Source of the DNA: an uncultured Bacteroidota bacterium
GTDB taxonomy: Bacteria; Bacteroidota; Bacteroidia; Chitinophagales; Chitinophagaceae
DNA: 9,079 bases
Assembly: GCA_946887345.1 (NCBI GenBank)
Contig: CAMPKR010000079.1
Span: 1-9,079 of the forward strand
Direction: 5' to 3'
Positions 1 through 5,872 of the stretch are shown in pieces. Positions within the stretch are counted from its first letter, which is position 1. Each line of letters starts with the position of its first letter. The notes under the pieces are model-generated. The model was not told the origin of the DNA. It made no database searches and saw only the letters and a program-made list of their open reading frames with translations. A program made the position numbers and the translations under genes.

Positions 1-26
1 ACCAGTAGCAAAATATATGTACGCAT
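1..26 (-). CDS. 5' end of a leftward gene, truncated by the window edge
   Basis: Only eight complete codons are visible, reading MRTYILLL: a short basic start followed by a hydrophobic run, which is how a signal peptide or membrane segment begins. The main support is the Bacteroidota-type promoter about 30 bases upstream (see the promoter at 56-89), which would give a leader of roughly 25 bases. The gene would be divergent from the DUF488 gene starting at 128. Too little is visible to say what the product is, and a chance ATG cannot be excluded. Confidence 0.4.
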
Positions 27-55
27 GACAGAAAAGCCGATTTGTAAATGGACAG

Positions 56-89
56 GCAAAGGTAAATGAATGTTGAAGATATCCACAAA
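56..89 (-). promoter_or_regulatory. Bacteroidota-type promoter for the left-edge gene
   Basis: On the minus strand a TTTG (86-89) is followed after 21 bases by TACCTTTGC (64 down to 56). This fits the known Bacteroidota sigma consensus of a -33 TTG/TTTG and a -7 TAnnTTTG box. Transcription would start near position 50 and run leftward. It is the best two-part promoter match in the window. Confidence 0.6.
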
Positions 90-99
90 AAGCAGTAGG

Positions 100-122
100 C
101 TAAATTATCTGCGCCTAAATTA
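100..122 (+). repeat. Short direct repeat upstream of the DUF488 gene
   Basis: The octamer CTAAATTA occurs at 100-107 and again at 115-122, a period of 15 bases, immediately before the ATG at 128. TAGGC at 96-100 and GCCTA at 113-117 also form an inverted pair. It could be an operator or part of the promoter region, for I see no good TAnnTTTG box for this gene. It could also be chance in AT-rich DNA. Confidence 0.25.
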
Positions 123-127
123 GACAT

Positions 128-586
128 ATGAAAACGCGCACGATCCATAGCATAGGACACTCCAACAGGGATATTGAGTATTTTATAGCTATCCTGAAAT
201 CCTTTGATATAAAGATACTGGCTGATATACGCAGCATACCTGCGTCAGCCTACTGCCCGCAGTTCAACAGGCTGCACCTGATGCAGGCGCTGAGACGCGA
301 AGGAATCCGCTATGTGCACATGCCGGAGCTTGGTGGCAGAAGGACGGGTGGTTTTTTACCCTATATGCAGACGAAAGAATTTAGAGAAGCCGTAATGTTC
401 CTGGAAGAGATGGCCGGAATGCAAAAGGTGGCCTTTATGTGCTCGGAGGCCAACTGGCAGCAGTGTCATCGTTCGCTGATATCGGGTCAGCTATATAGAA
501 GCGGCTGGGACGTGCAACACATAAGAGACGTGAGACTAAGTGAGCCACATATGGAGCAAGTGAAACAGGGTGCACTGTTTGGCTAG
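128..586 (+). CDS. DUF488 family protein
   Basis: A protein of 152 residues whose layout matches DUF488: the N-terminal TIHSIGHSN segment (residues 5-13), the DIRSIP segment (33-38) followed by PQFN (44-47), the GIRYVHMPELGG segment (59-70), and a late Cys-x(7)-Cys-His-Arg element (C105, C113, H114, R115), the conserved CxE...CHR signature of the family. The length is typical for a compact stand-alone member. The biochemical role of DUF488 proteins is not established; the clustered Cys/His/Arg suggests a ligand or metal site, but that is inference. No signal peptide or membrane segment is seen, so it should be cytosolic. The ATG at 128 is the natural start because the conserved N-terminal strand begins within five residues. 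The stop lies two bases from the stop of the convergent M23 gene, with no terminator between. Confidence 0.85.
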   Translation: MKTRTIHSIGHSNRDIEYFIAILKSFDIKILADIRSIPASAYCPQFNRLHLMQALRREGIRYVHMPELGGRRTGGFLPYMQTKEFREAVMFLEEMAGMQKVAFMCSEANWQQCHRSLISGQLYRSGWDVQHIRDVRLSEPHMEQVKQGALFG

Positions 587-588
587 CG

Positions 589-1566
589 TTAGTCGAAAGA
601 CTGGTTTCCTGCGGCAGATATCTTCACCATGCGTTCGTACTCTGCTGCAGAGAGATCGTTAAAGAAGAAGTGAACCGGATCTATTTTATACCCGCTCTTG
701 ATCACCTCATAGTGAAGGTGCGGACCGGTACTCTTACCGGTGCTACCTATCCAGCCAATAACTTCACCACGATTTACCACCTGGCCCATGCGCGCTTTTA
801 TACGCACCATATGGCCATATAATGTTTCATAGCCATAGCCGTGATTGATAATAACGTGGTTACCATAACCATGGTTGTCGTAGTTGGCCGCTACTACCCT
901 ACCATTACCGGTTGCGTATATGGGAGTCCCCATTGGAGCGGCGAAGTCGAGCCCGGTATGGAGTTTCACAGTTTTATATATAGGGTCTACCCGATAACCG
1001 AAGCCAGAGGCGAGGTGGCGAAGCGTTTTGTTGGAGATAGGTTGTATAGCCGGTATAGCCTGCAGCATTTGTTCTTTAGAGCGCACCATATGCTCCAGCG
1101 TATCGTAAGAGCGTCGCTGTATATATATGCGATGACTCAGCACATTCATCCCTTCCTTTATACTCAGCAGCATCTCATCGGGGTTCATATAGGCGTACTC
1201 ACTGACATCTACAAGGCTGTACTTTTTGCCATAGCGGATACTGTCAGGTAGTGGAGCGGCTTCGAAGATGCCCCTGTAGATACTGTTATCGCGTTCCTCC
1301 AGTTCTTTAATACTCTCGTTGAGGAAGTTGACGCGGTTCTGGAGCTGGGTATATTGGTTACGCAGCTCGTTCATGTCGGCACGCATCTTCTTTTCTTTCG
1401 GAGAGTCAAGAAAGCGGAAAGCAATACCTACCAAGATAATGGCAGACACGATAGCAGCAGATATAAAGCCCAGGCTACGCAGCAAAACCCACTTAGGACT
1501 AAGCTGGAACTTTTCAAATCTATGCGTCTCGGTATTATAGTAGTATTTTTTTACCCTCTCTCTCAA
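589..1566 (-). CDS. Membrane-anchored M23 family metallopeptidase
   Basis: A 325-residue protein predicted to cut peptide cross-links of peptidoglycan from the periplasmic side of the inner membrane. In order: a short basic cytosolic tail, one transmembrane segment (about residues 29-51), a coiled-coil-like charged stretch (about 57-92), a linker, and a C-terminal LytM/M23 domain (about 185-300). The zinc ligands and catalytic residues look complete: HxxxD (H203, D207), H252 in the YGHM segment, and HLH (H283, H285). On the family pattern it should be active rather than a degenerate EnvC/NlpD-like activator, though the coiled coil leaves a regulatory role possible. The start is a TTG: no in-frame ATG exists before residue 61, beyond the membrane segment, and the KYYYNTETHRFEKF-like beginning resembles relatives. 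It lies 58 bases downstream of the GNAT gene on the same strand and may be co-transcribed with it and ldcA. Confidence 0.88.
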   Translation of the reverse strand: MRERVKKYYYNTETHRFEKFQLSPKWVLLRSLGFISAAIVSAIILVGIAFRFLDSPKEKKMRADMNELRNQYTQLQNRVNFLNESIKELEERDNSIYRGIFEAAPLPDSIRYGKKYSLVDVSEYAYMNPDEMLLSIKEGMNVLSHRIYIQRRSYDTLEHMVRSKEQMLQAIPAIQPISNKTLRHLASGFGYRVDPIYKTVKLHTGLDFAAPMGTPIYATGNGRVVAANYDNHGYGNHVIINHGYGYETLYGHMVRIKARMGQVVNRGEVIGWIGSTGKSTGPHLHYEVIKSGYKIDPVHFFFNDLSAAEYERMVKISAAGNQSFD

Positions 1567-1624
1567 ATAAGGTATTTGGATATAAAAATAGGCGTTTGAT
1601 CTTGAATGTACTAATGTGGCACTA

Positions 1625-2479
1625 TCAGCCTATTTCTCTCACCATCTCATATTGCCAGCCGATATTAGGTATGCCGTTGTTTTCTACAAAGGCGGTTGCT
1701 GCTGTATTGCTTCTGTGTGTATTGATCACTTTTATGGCAGGATGCCTGTTGTAAGCCAGCAGAGCCTTAAAGATTGCGGAGCCGATACCCTTTCTTCTGT
1801 GCGCTCTATTTACTGCCAGTTGAGTAATGTCGCCTGAGCCGGGTTCTATGATGCCGTAACCCACTAATTGGCCATTGCCGAACACCCCGATAATGACGAA
1901 GTCCTGGGGAACCCTTTTTAACGACTCAAAGCTATTTTGCCAGGAAGGATGAAAGTCCCAAAAAGTGGACATCAGCTCCATATCAATTCCCGACTCCGTC
2001 ATCTCATAGCCAAGGGGCAGCATTTTATTATTAGGAGCCAATACTTCCATTGGCTGTACGAAATAATTAAGCTCTCTCGCTACTTCAAAACCTGCTGCCC
2101 TGTAGATGGATATAGCCTTCTCGTTGTAATGCAATACTTCGAGTATGTATTGCGTGCAACCTGTCTCATGCAGATAAGGCAGAGAGTGTTCAAATATTTT
2201 TGATGCCAGGCCTTGTCCACGGTATGCTTCCCTCGTTCCTGTACCTGTATCGTAACCGGTATAGATACCATTGTAAAAACCTATACCATTTAGCGTAAAG
2301 CTCACCAGTTTAGCACCGTCAAATGCACCGAACGACAGAGCCGGTACATAACCACGGCGCTTCAGCAAAACCTCGAATTCTTCCTTTGTCCAGGTGCGTT
2401 CATAGTCTTTGAAAGCATCGGCCCAGGCAAGGTATAGTTCATCGATATCAATATGCTGCAAGGAACGTATCTTTTCCAC
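1625..2479 (-). CDS. Tandem GNAT-domain N-acetyltransferase
   Basis: A 284-residue cytosolic protein with two GNAT domains. The N-terminal domain (about 1-140) carries an acetyl-CoA pyrophosphate-binding loop of the R/Q-x-x-G-x-G/A type at YRGQGLA (86-92) and the usual later NEKAISIYRAAGF helix-turn (119-131). The C-terminal domain (about 155-284) has a second loop at HRRKGIGSA (227-235) and a matching SNTAATAFVENNG segment (257-269). Both loops look intact, so both domains could bind acetyl-CoA. The substrate cannot be read from sequence; small-molecule amines, peptides and antibiotics are all possible. Translation starts at a GTG 11 bases after the ldcA stop, so the two genes are very probably one operon. 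An ATG start is not available near the N-terminus. The peptidoglycan neighbours suggest, but do not show, a cell-wall or amino-sugar substrate. Confidence 0.85.
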   Translation of the reverse strand: MEKIRSLQHIDIDELYLAWADAFKDYERTWTKEEFEVLLKRRGYVPALSFGAFDGAKLVSFTLNGIGFYNGIYTGYDTGTGTREAYRGQGLASKIFEHSLPYLHETGCTQYILEVLHYNEKAISIYRAAGFEVARELNYFVQPMEVLAPNNKMLPLGYEMTESGIDMELMSTFWDFHPSWQNSFESLKRVPQDFVIIGVFGNGQLVGYGIIEPGSGDITQLAVNRAHRRKGIGSAIFKALLAYNRHPAIKVINTHRSNTAATAFVENNGIPNIGWQYEMVREIG

Positions 2480-2490
2480 GATAATTTCTA

Positions 2491-3390
2491 TTATTGATCT
2501 GCAAAGCTGACCTCTACCATCGCACCTGTAGGTTTTATATGTACTGTTCTGCCTAATATTAGTGCCCTGTTGTCGGGCATGTGACCTGAGGGAAAGCCGA
2601 AATATACTGGTAAGCCATAGCCTTTAGCATGTTGCAATACTACCTCATGAGCATTCTGTCCGAAGGGTATGGTAGATTCTTTTATTTCTATAAGACCTCC
2701 CACCAGGATAGCCTTCAGCCATTCGAGCTTGCCGCGGTTCTTGAGCGTTACAATCATTCTATCGAAATGATAGAGGTATTCATCAATGTCTTCAAAGAAA
2801 AGGATATTGCCGGGCAAGTCACTATCTGAATCAAGCAGGGCATATAGCATAGAAAGATTCCCACCCGTAAGTACGCCCGAAACTGGGCTCTGAGTATTGT
2901 TGTTTGGGTCGAGCGGTATTGAATAGGCCAGTTGTTCGCCGAACAAAGCAGCCCTGAGTGTTTCGGTTGCAGCAAAGTTGCCCGTAGGCATACCTTGCAG
3001 CATCACTGAGTGAATTGTCTCAATGCCGAGCTTATTGATGTTATGGTGCAAGGCTGTTATGTCACTATAGCCCGCGATCCATTTTGGCCTTTCACGGAAT
3101 TTCGTAAAATCAACTCTATTGATGATCCGCAGTGTACCATAAGCACCTTTGGTAAAAATGATGGCCTTTAAACTATCATCGCCCAGCATCTCTTGCAGAT
3201 CCTCAAGCCTTTCCTCGTCGGTTCCTGCAAAAAAGCCATGAGTATTATAGATGTTCTTACCTAACACAGGTACCAGTCCCCAGCTTTTCAGGAGATCGAG
3301 ACCGTGCTCTATTTCTTCGGGTGTTGTTCGCTTGGCTGTGCTGACAACACCTATCTTATCGCCCGCTTTCAGGTATGGTGGAGAAATCAT
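2491..3390 (-). CDS. ldcA: LD-carboxypeptidase, peptidase family S66
   Basis: A 299-residue protein matching the S66 family, which removes the terminal D-alanine from murein tetrapeptides during cell-wall recycling in the cytosol. Some S66 proteins instead act on microcin C7-like peptides (MccF), so the exact substrate is not certain. The N-terminal domain begins with the typical LKAGDKIGVVSTA segment (7-19). The Ser-Glu-His triad can be placed by motif: S109 in GYSD, E200 in LFFED, and H270 in GFPSGH. Also visible is the conserved TKGAYGTLRI segment (80-89). There is no signal peptide, in keeping with cytosolic recycling. The length is normal. It is the first gene of a leftward group with the GNAT gene 11 bases behind it and the M23 peptidase next. 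No convincing TAnnTTTG box lies before its ATG. Confidence 0.9.
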   Translation of the reverse strand: MISPPYLKAGDKIGVVSTAKRTTPEEIEHGLDLLKSWGLVPVLGKNIYNTHGFFAGTDEERLEDLQEMLGDDSLKAIIFTKGAYGTLRIINRVDFTKFRERPKWIAGYSDITALHHNINKLGIETIHSVMLQGMPTGNFAATETLRAALFGEQLAYSIPLDPNNNTQSPVSGVLTGGNLSMLYALLDSDSDLPGNILFFEDIDEYLYHFDRMIVTLKNRGKLEWLKAILVGGLIEIKESTIPFGQNAHEVVLQHAKGYGLPVYFGFPSGHMPDNRALILGRTVHIKPTGAMVEVSFADQ

Positions 3391-3515
3391 TTACTTGTGC
3401 TTTATCAATGCTCAGGTAAATTAAGGAAAAGCCTGCAATTGGTTTCATTTAAGTCCTTACGCAATTGACCTCCATTCTGTCGCAATTCCACCGCGGCAAT
3501 GTTAATCGGGCAAAG

Positions 3516-3524
3516 TATGTTTGC
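3516..3524 (+). promoter_or_regulatory. -7 box for the VOC gene
   Basis: TATGTTTGC matches the Bacteroidota -7 consensus TAnnTTTG exactly. The G is 21 bases before the ATG at 3544, giving a leader of about 15 bases. I see no clear TTG at the proper upstream distance, so the -33 part is weak. Because the box overlaps an alternative in-frame ATG at 3499, it argues against that longer start. Confidence 0.5.
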
Positions 3525-3543
3525 ATCAAAAAAAAAGAACACT

Positions 3544-4020
3544 ATGCAAAAGATAACACCGTTCTTATGGTTTGATGACAATGCCGAAGAGGCAATGAAA
3601 CTATACACTTCGATCTTCCCTAATTCGAATGTGAAAGAAGAAAGACGCTATCCAGCCGGTGCTCCGGGTGGTATGAGCGGAAAGATAATGACCTGCACGT
3701 TTGAGCTGAACGGCCTGGAGTTTATAGCACTGAATGCAGGGCCTATTTTTAAATTCAATGAATCTGTATCGTTCTTTGTAAAATGCGAGGACCAGGCAGA
3801 AGTGGACCGCTACTGGAAAGCGCTAACGGCAGACGGCGGGCAGGAAAGCCAGTGTGGCTGGCTGAAAGACAAATTCGGACTGTCGTGGCAGATCATCCCT
3901 AAACAACTGGGAGAACTGATGGGCGACAAAGACCCGGTGAAAGCAAGCAAAGTAATGCAAGCTATGATGCAAATGAAGAAAATAGATGTGGTGAAGCTGG
4001 AAGAAGCCTACAATAGCTAA
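3544..4020 (+). CDS. VOC family (PhnB-like, 3-dmu-9_3-mt) protein
   Basis: A 158-residue cytosolic protein of the vicinal oxygen chelate superfamily, PhnB-like branch. It begins MQKITPFLWFDDNAEEAMKL, the standard opening of this branch, and continues with YTSIFPNS (21-28), a central strand ELNGLEFIALNAG (54-66) and the late CGWLKDKFGLSWQIIP segment (104-119), where relatives carry the motif GWL.D.FGLSWQ. The C-terminal KASKVMQAMMQMKKID helix is also typical. Despite the old name '3-demethylubiquinone-9 3-methyltransferase', these proteins are not SAM enzymes, and most have no assigned reaction. I place the start at 3544, not 3499: the family opening begins there, and the promoter box at 3516-3524 lies inside the longer version. 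A hairpin terminator follows the stop. The gene appears to be a single-gene unit. Confidence 0.88.
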   Translation: MQKITPFLWFDDNAEEAMKLYTSIFPNSNVKEERRYPAGAPGGMSGKIMTCTFELNGLEFIALNAGPIFKFNESVSFFVKCEDQAEVDRYWKALTADGGQESQCGWLKDKFGLSWQIIPKQLGELMGDKDPVKASKVMQAMMQMKKIDVVKLEEAYNS

Positions 4021-4038
4021 AACAACTCTACATATGAT

Positions 4039-4074
4039 CACAGAACCGGCCGCTTACAAGGCGGCCTTTCTGTG
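4039..4074 (+). terminator. Hairpin terminator after the VOC gene
   Basis: GGCCGC (4048-4053) pairs with GCGGCC (4061-4066) around a 7-base loop. An outer stem adds CACAGAA (4039-4045) with TTCTGTG (4068-4074), separated by a small CC/T internal loop. The stem is strong but the following T run is short (TTT within the outer stem), so it may be only a moderate terminator. It begins 19 bases after the VOC stop. Confidence 0.6.
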
Positions 4075-4099
4075 TAGAGAAAGTAATGCGTAACTTTGC
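4067..4099 (+). promoter_or_regulatory. Promoter for the lipoprotein gene, box abutting the ATG
   Basis: TAACTTTGC (4091-4099) is an exact TAnnTTTG box whose G is only 5 bases before the A of the ATG at 4103. A weak -33-like TTTC lies at 4067-4070, 20 bases upstream, and falls inside the 3' arm of the preceding terminator hairpin. If the box is used, transcription starts at or within a base or two of the start codon, giving a leaderless mRNA. Confidence 0.5.
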
Positions 4100-4102
4100 A
4101 GT

Positions 4103-4483
4103 ATGTCTACCAGGATCACAGGTTTTGCGATAGTGTTATTTCTTTTCATAACTTCCTGCTCAGAGAAAAAAAGCAGGGATAGGTTTGAAGATGCCTGTGG
4201 TATAGCCCTGCCGGAGGATGTTGAAGTATTGAAAGATGAATTTATAGATGCAGGCAAGGACTATGGTATACAGTTTAATGTGCAGCTGGGGCCTGAAGAC
4301 AGGAGAAAATGTGCAGCCAGCATCCGCGGCTCCAAGCTGTTCATAGTTGATACTACTGAGAAGAGCAATGCCTGGCAACCAACTAGCCGCGGCTTTCGTT
4401 TCTTCCTGGCTAAGGATGGGATCTCTTATACTATTGAAGTAGATACGGTATCGGGCCTGGTCACCTACAACGAACTAGGGTAA
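4103..4483 (+). CDS. Small lipoprotein of unknown function
   Basis: A 126-residue protein with a clear type II signal peptide: basic MSTR start, hydrophobic core (residues 7-16) and lipobox ITSC with lipidated C19. After cleavage about 108 residues remain; they contain two further cysteines (C32 and C69) that could form a disulfide in the periplasm. I do not recognise the mature domain. The C-terminal part (about 95-126) alternates hydrophobic and polar residues as in beta strands. The residues after C19 (SEKK) are not strongly acidic, so there is no clear signal for surface export. The start is fixed by the signal peptide, and there is no room for a leader if the adjacent promoter box is real. 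Its last 9 bases overlap the 3' end of engB on the other strand. Confidence 0.8.
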   Translation: MSTRITGFAIVLFLFITSCSEKKSRDRFEDACGIALPEDVEVLKDEFIDAGKDYGIQFNVQLGPEDRRKCAASIRGSKLFIVDTTEKSNAWQPTSRGFRFFLAKDGISYTIEVDTVSGLVTYNELG

Positions 4484-5095
4484 CTCCTCTTCTTCTTTAT
4501 TCCACTGCTCGTTCAGCTCACCTATGTAGTTGAGAATATCTTTGCGACCATGAAACTTCACTGAACTGGTTACAAATTTCTGCGGAATGAATTCCCATTC
4601 CTCCTTCATTTTATCAATAAAGGCACGAACATTGGCTGCCGCCTCGCGCTGGGTAATTTTGTCAGCTTTAGTAAAGACAAGAGCGAAGGGTATACCCCAA
4701 TCACCAAGCTGGTTAATAAAGTCCAGGTCCAGTTGCTGTGGTTTCAGCCGGCTGTCGATTAAGACAAAAACACATACCAGGTTTTCGCGCTTCTTCAGGT
4801 AGTCAGCTATCATTTTTTCCCATGCGGCTCTTTGTTTCTGGCTAACCTTTGCAAAACCATAGCCCGGGAGATCGACCATATACCAATCATAGTTGATCAA
4901 AAAATGGTTAATCAGTTGGGTCTTACCGGGGCTACCGGAGGTCTTGGCCAGTTTGGTCTGGTTGGTGAGCATGTTGATCAGGGAAGATTTGCCCACATTA
5001 GAGCGGCCGATAAAAGCGTATTCCGGCTTATCGGGCTCGGGACATCCTTCCACTTTGGGATTACTGATCAAATATTTCGCGGAGCGTATTTCCAT
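4475..5095 (-). CDS. engB: Ribosome biogenesis GTP-binding protein EngB/YsxC/YihA
   Basis: A 206-residue TRAFAC-class GTPase needed for late assembly of the 50S ribosomal subunit; essential in many bacteria. All GTPase motifs are in place: G1 GRSNVGKS (30-37), G2 threonine T59 within SPGKTQ, G3 DLPG (75-78) followed by the family's YGFA, G4 TKAD (142-145), and G5 TSS (176-178). Length and ends are normal for the family, and the protein is cytosolic. The ATG at 5095 gives the usual short N-terminus before the first strand. It is divergent from ubiE with 27 bases between the start codons and converges on the lipoprotein gene with a 9-base overlap, ending in TAG. A promoter box on its strand lies inside the first codons of ubiE (5150-5158). 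Confidence 0.96.
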   Translation of the reverse strand: MEIRSAKYLISNPKVEGCPEPDKPEYAFIGRSNVGKSSLINMLTNQTKLAKTSGSPGKTQLINHFLINYDWYMVDLPGYGFAKVSQKQRAAWEKMIADYLKKRENLVCVFVLIDSRLKPQQLDLDFINQLGDWGIPFALVFTKADKITQREAAANVRAFIDKMKEEWEFIPQKFVTSSVKFHGRKDILNYIGELNEQWNKEEEELP

Positions 5096-5109
5096 TGGTA
5101 ATGGTAGCG

Positions 5110-5118
5110 TACTTTTGC
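5110..5118 (+). promoter_or_regulatory. -7 box abutting the ubiE start codon
   Basis: TACTTTTGC matches TAnnTTTG, and its G is 6 bases before the ATG at 5123. As at 4091-4099, this predicts transcription starting at the start codon itself. The -33 region is weak: a TTTC at 5089-5092 is 17 bases upstream, and a TTG at 5095-5097 is too close. Confidence 0.5.
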
Positions 5119-5122
5119 AGGA

Positions 5123-5872
5123 ATGCCATCAGAGATCAACAACCCAGCGGCAAATGTATTGCCGGATACGGGCTCAAATTTAAGCAAGAAAGAACAAGTA
5201 GCCGAAATGTTCAACGACATTGCCGGTAAATATGACTTCCTGAACCATTTTCTTTCTCTTGGAATAGATAAAGCGTGGAGAAAAAAAGCCATTCGTGAGA
5301 TAGCGATAGTGGGTCCGAAGCAGATATTGGACGTGGCTACGGGTACGGGTGACCTGGCCATAGCAGCAATGGCTGCACGACCTAAAAGAATAATAGGTAT
5401 TGATATAGCCGACCAAATGCTGGAAGTAGGCCGTAAAAAAATAGCCGCGAAAGGACTTTCGGGCACTGTAAGCCTGCAAAATGGCGACAGCGCTGCCCTG
5501 CCCTTTGCCGATAACGCTTTTGATGCAGTAACCTGCGCTTATGGAGTCCGCAATTTCGAGAACCTGGAGGCCGGCCTGAAAGAAATGTGCCGTGTAATGC
5601 GTCCCGGGGGCAAACTAGCTATATTAGAATTCTCCCATCCGCGAAAATTTCCTGTAAAGCAATTGTTCAAATTTTACTCCCGGTATATATTACCCACGCT
5701 GGGCAACATGATCTCTAAACATAGCCGTGCCTACACTTATCTGCCCGAATCGGTTGACGCCTTCCCCGAAGGAGAGCGCCTGGTTAACATATTAACTATG
5801 TGCGGCTTTAAAGATGCAAAGGCAAGACCTTTAACTTTTGGCATTACCACACTTTACACTGCAAGCAAATGA
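5123..5872 (+). CDS. ubiE: Demethylmenaquinone methyltransferase (UbiE/MenG)
   Basis: A 249-residue class I SAM methyltransferase. In Bacteroidota, which use menaquinone, it catalyses the last step: C-methylation of demethylmenaquinone. The family N-terminal signature is present at KYDFLNHFLSLGIDKAWR (36-53), SAM motif I at LDVATGTGD (69-77), the acidic ribose-binding residue in GIDIA (92-96), and the second family signature RVMRPGGKLAILEFS (157-171). The C-terminal part contains the conserved SRAYTYLPESV segment. Length is normal. The ATG at 5123 is preferred over M29 because the latter would cut into the conserved first helix. It overlaps the next gene by 4 bases (ATGA), so the downstream gene is probably translationally coupled. 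It is divergent from engB and heads a group that includes an unknown protein, an MGMT-like protein and porT. Confidence 0.95.
   Translation: MPSEINNPAANVLPDTGSNLSKKEQVAEMFNDIAGKYDFLNHFLSLGIDKAWRKKAIREIAIVGPKQILDVATGTGDLAIAAMAARPKRIIGIDIADQMLEVGRKKIAAKGLSGTVSLQNGDSAALPFADNAFDAVTCAYGVRNFENLEAGLKEMCRVMRPGGKLAILEFSHPRKFPVKQLFKFYSRYILPTLGNMISKHSRAYTYLPESVDAFPEGERLVNILTMCGFKDAKARPLTFGITTLYTASK
5150..5178 (-). promoter_or_regulatory. Promoter for engB inside the ubiE coding start
   Basis: On the minus strand TTTG (5175-5178) is followed after 16 bases by TACATTTGC (5158 down to 5150), an exact -7 box with slightly short spacing. Transcription would start near 5145, giving engB a leader of about 50 bases that is antisense to the first codons of ubiE. 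Confidence 0.45.

Noticed and set aside
841..1251. Long plus-strand reading frame (136 codons) inside the M23 gene
   Set aside because: It is the antisense shadow of a conserved M23 catalytic domain with intact zinc ligands; no promoter box and no recognisable protein pattern.
4048..4066. GGCCGC/GCGGCC hairpin as a recombination or attachment site
   Set aside because: Position 19 bases after a stop codon, the stem shape and the trailing T bases fit a terminator better, and no recombinase is near.
4021..4102. Riboswitch in the lipoprotein gene leader
   Set aside because: The promoter box abuts the ATG, so there is probably no leader; the only structure is the upstream terminator hairpin.
5068..5466. 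Minus-strand frame of 132 codons across the ubiE start
   Set aside because: It lies opposite the conserved UbiE SAM motifs and has no family features; ubiE and engB explain this DNA.
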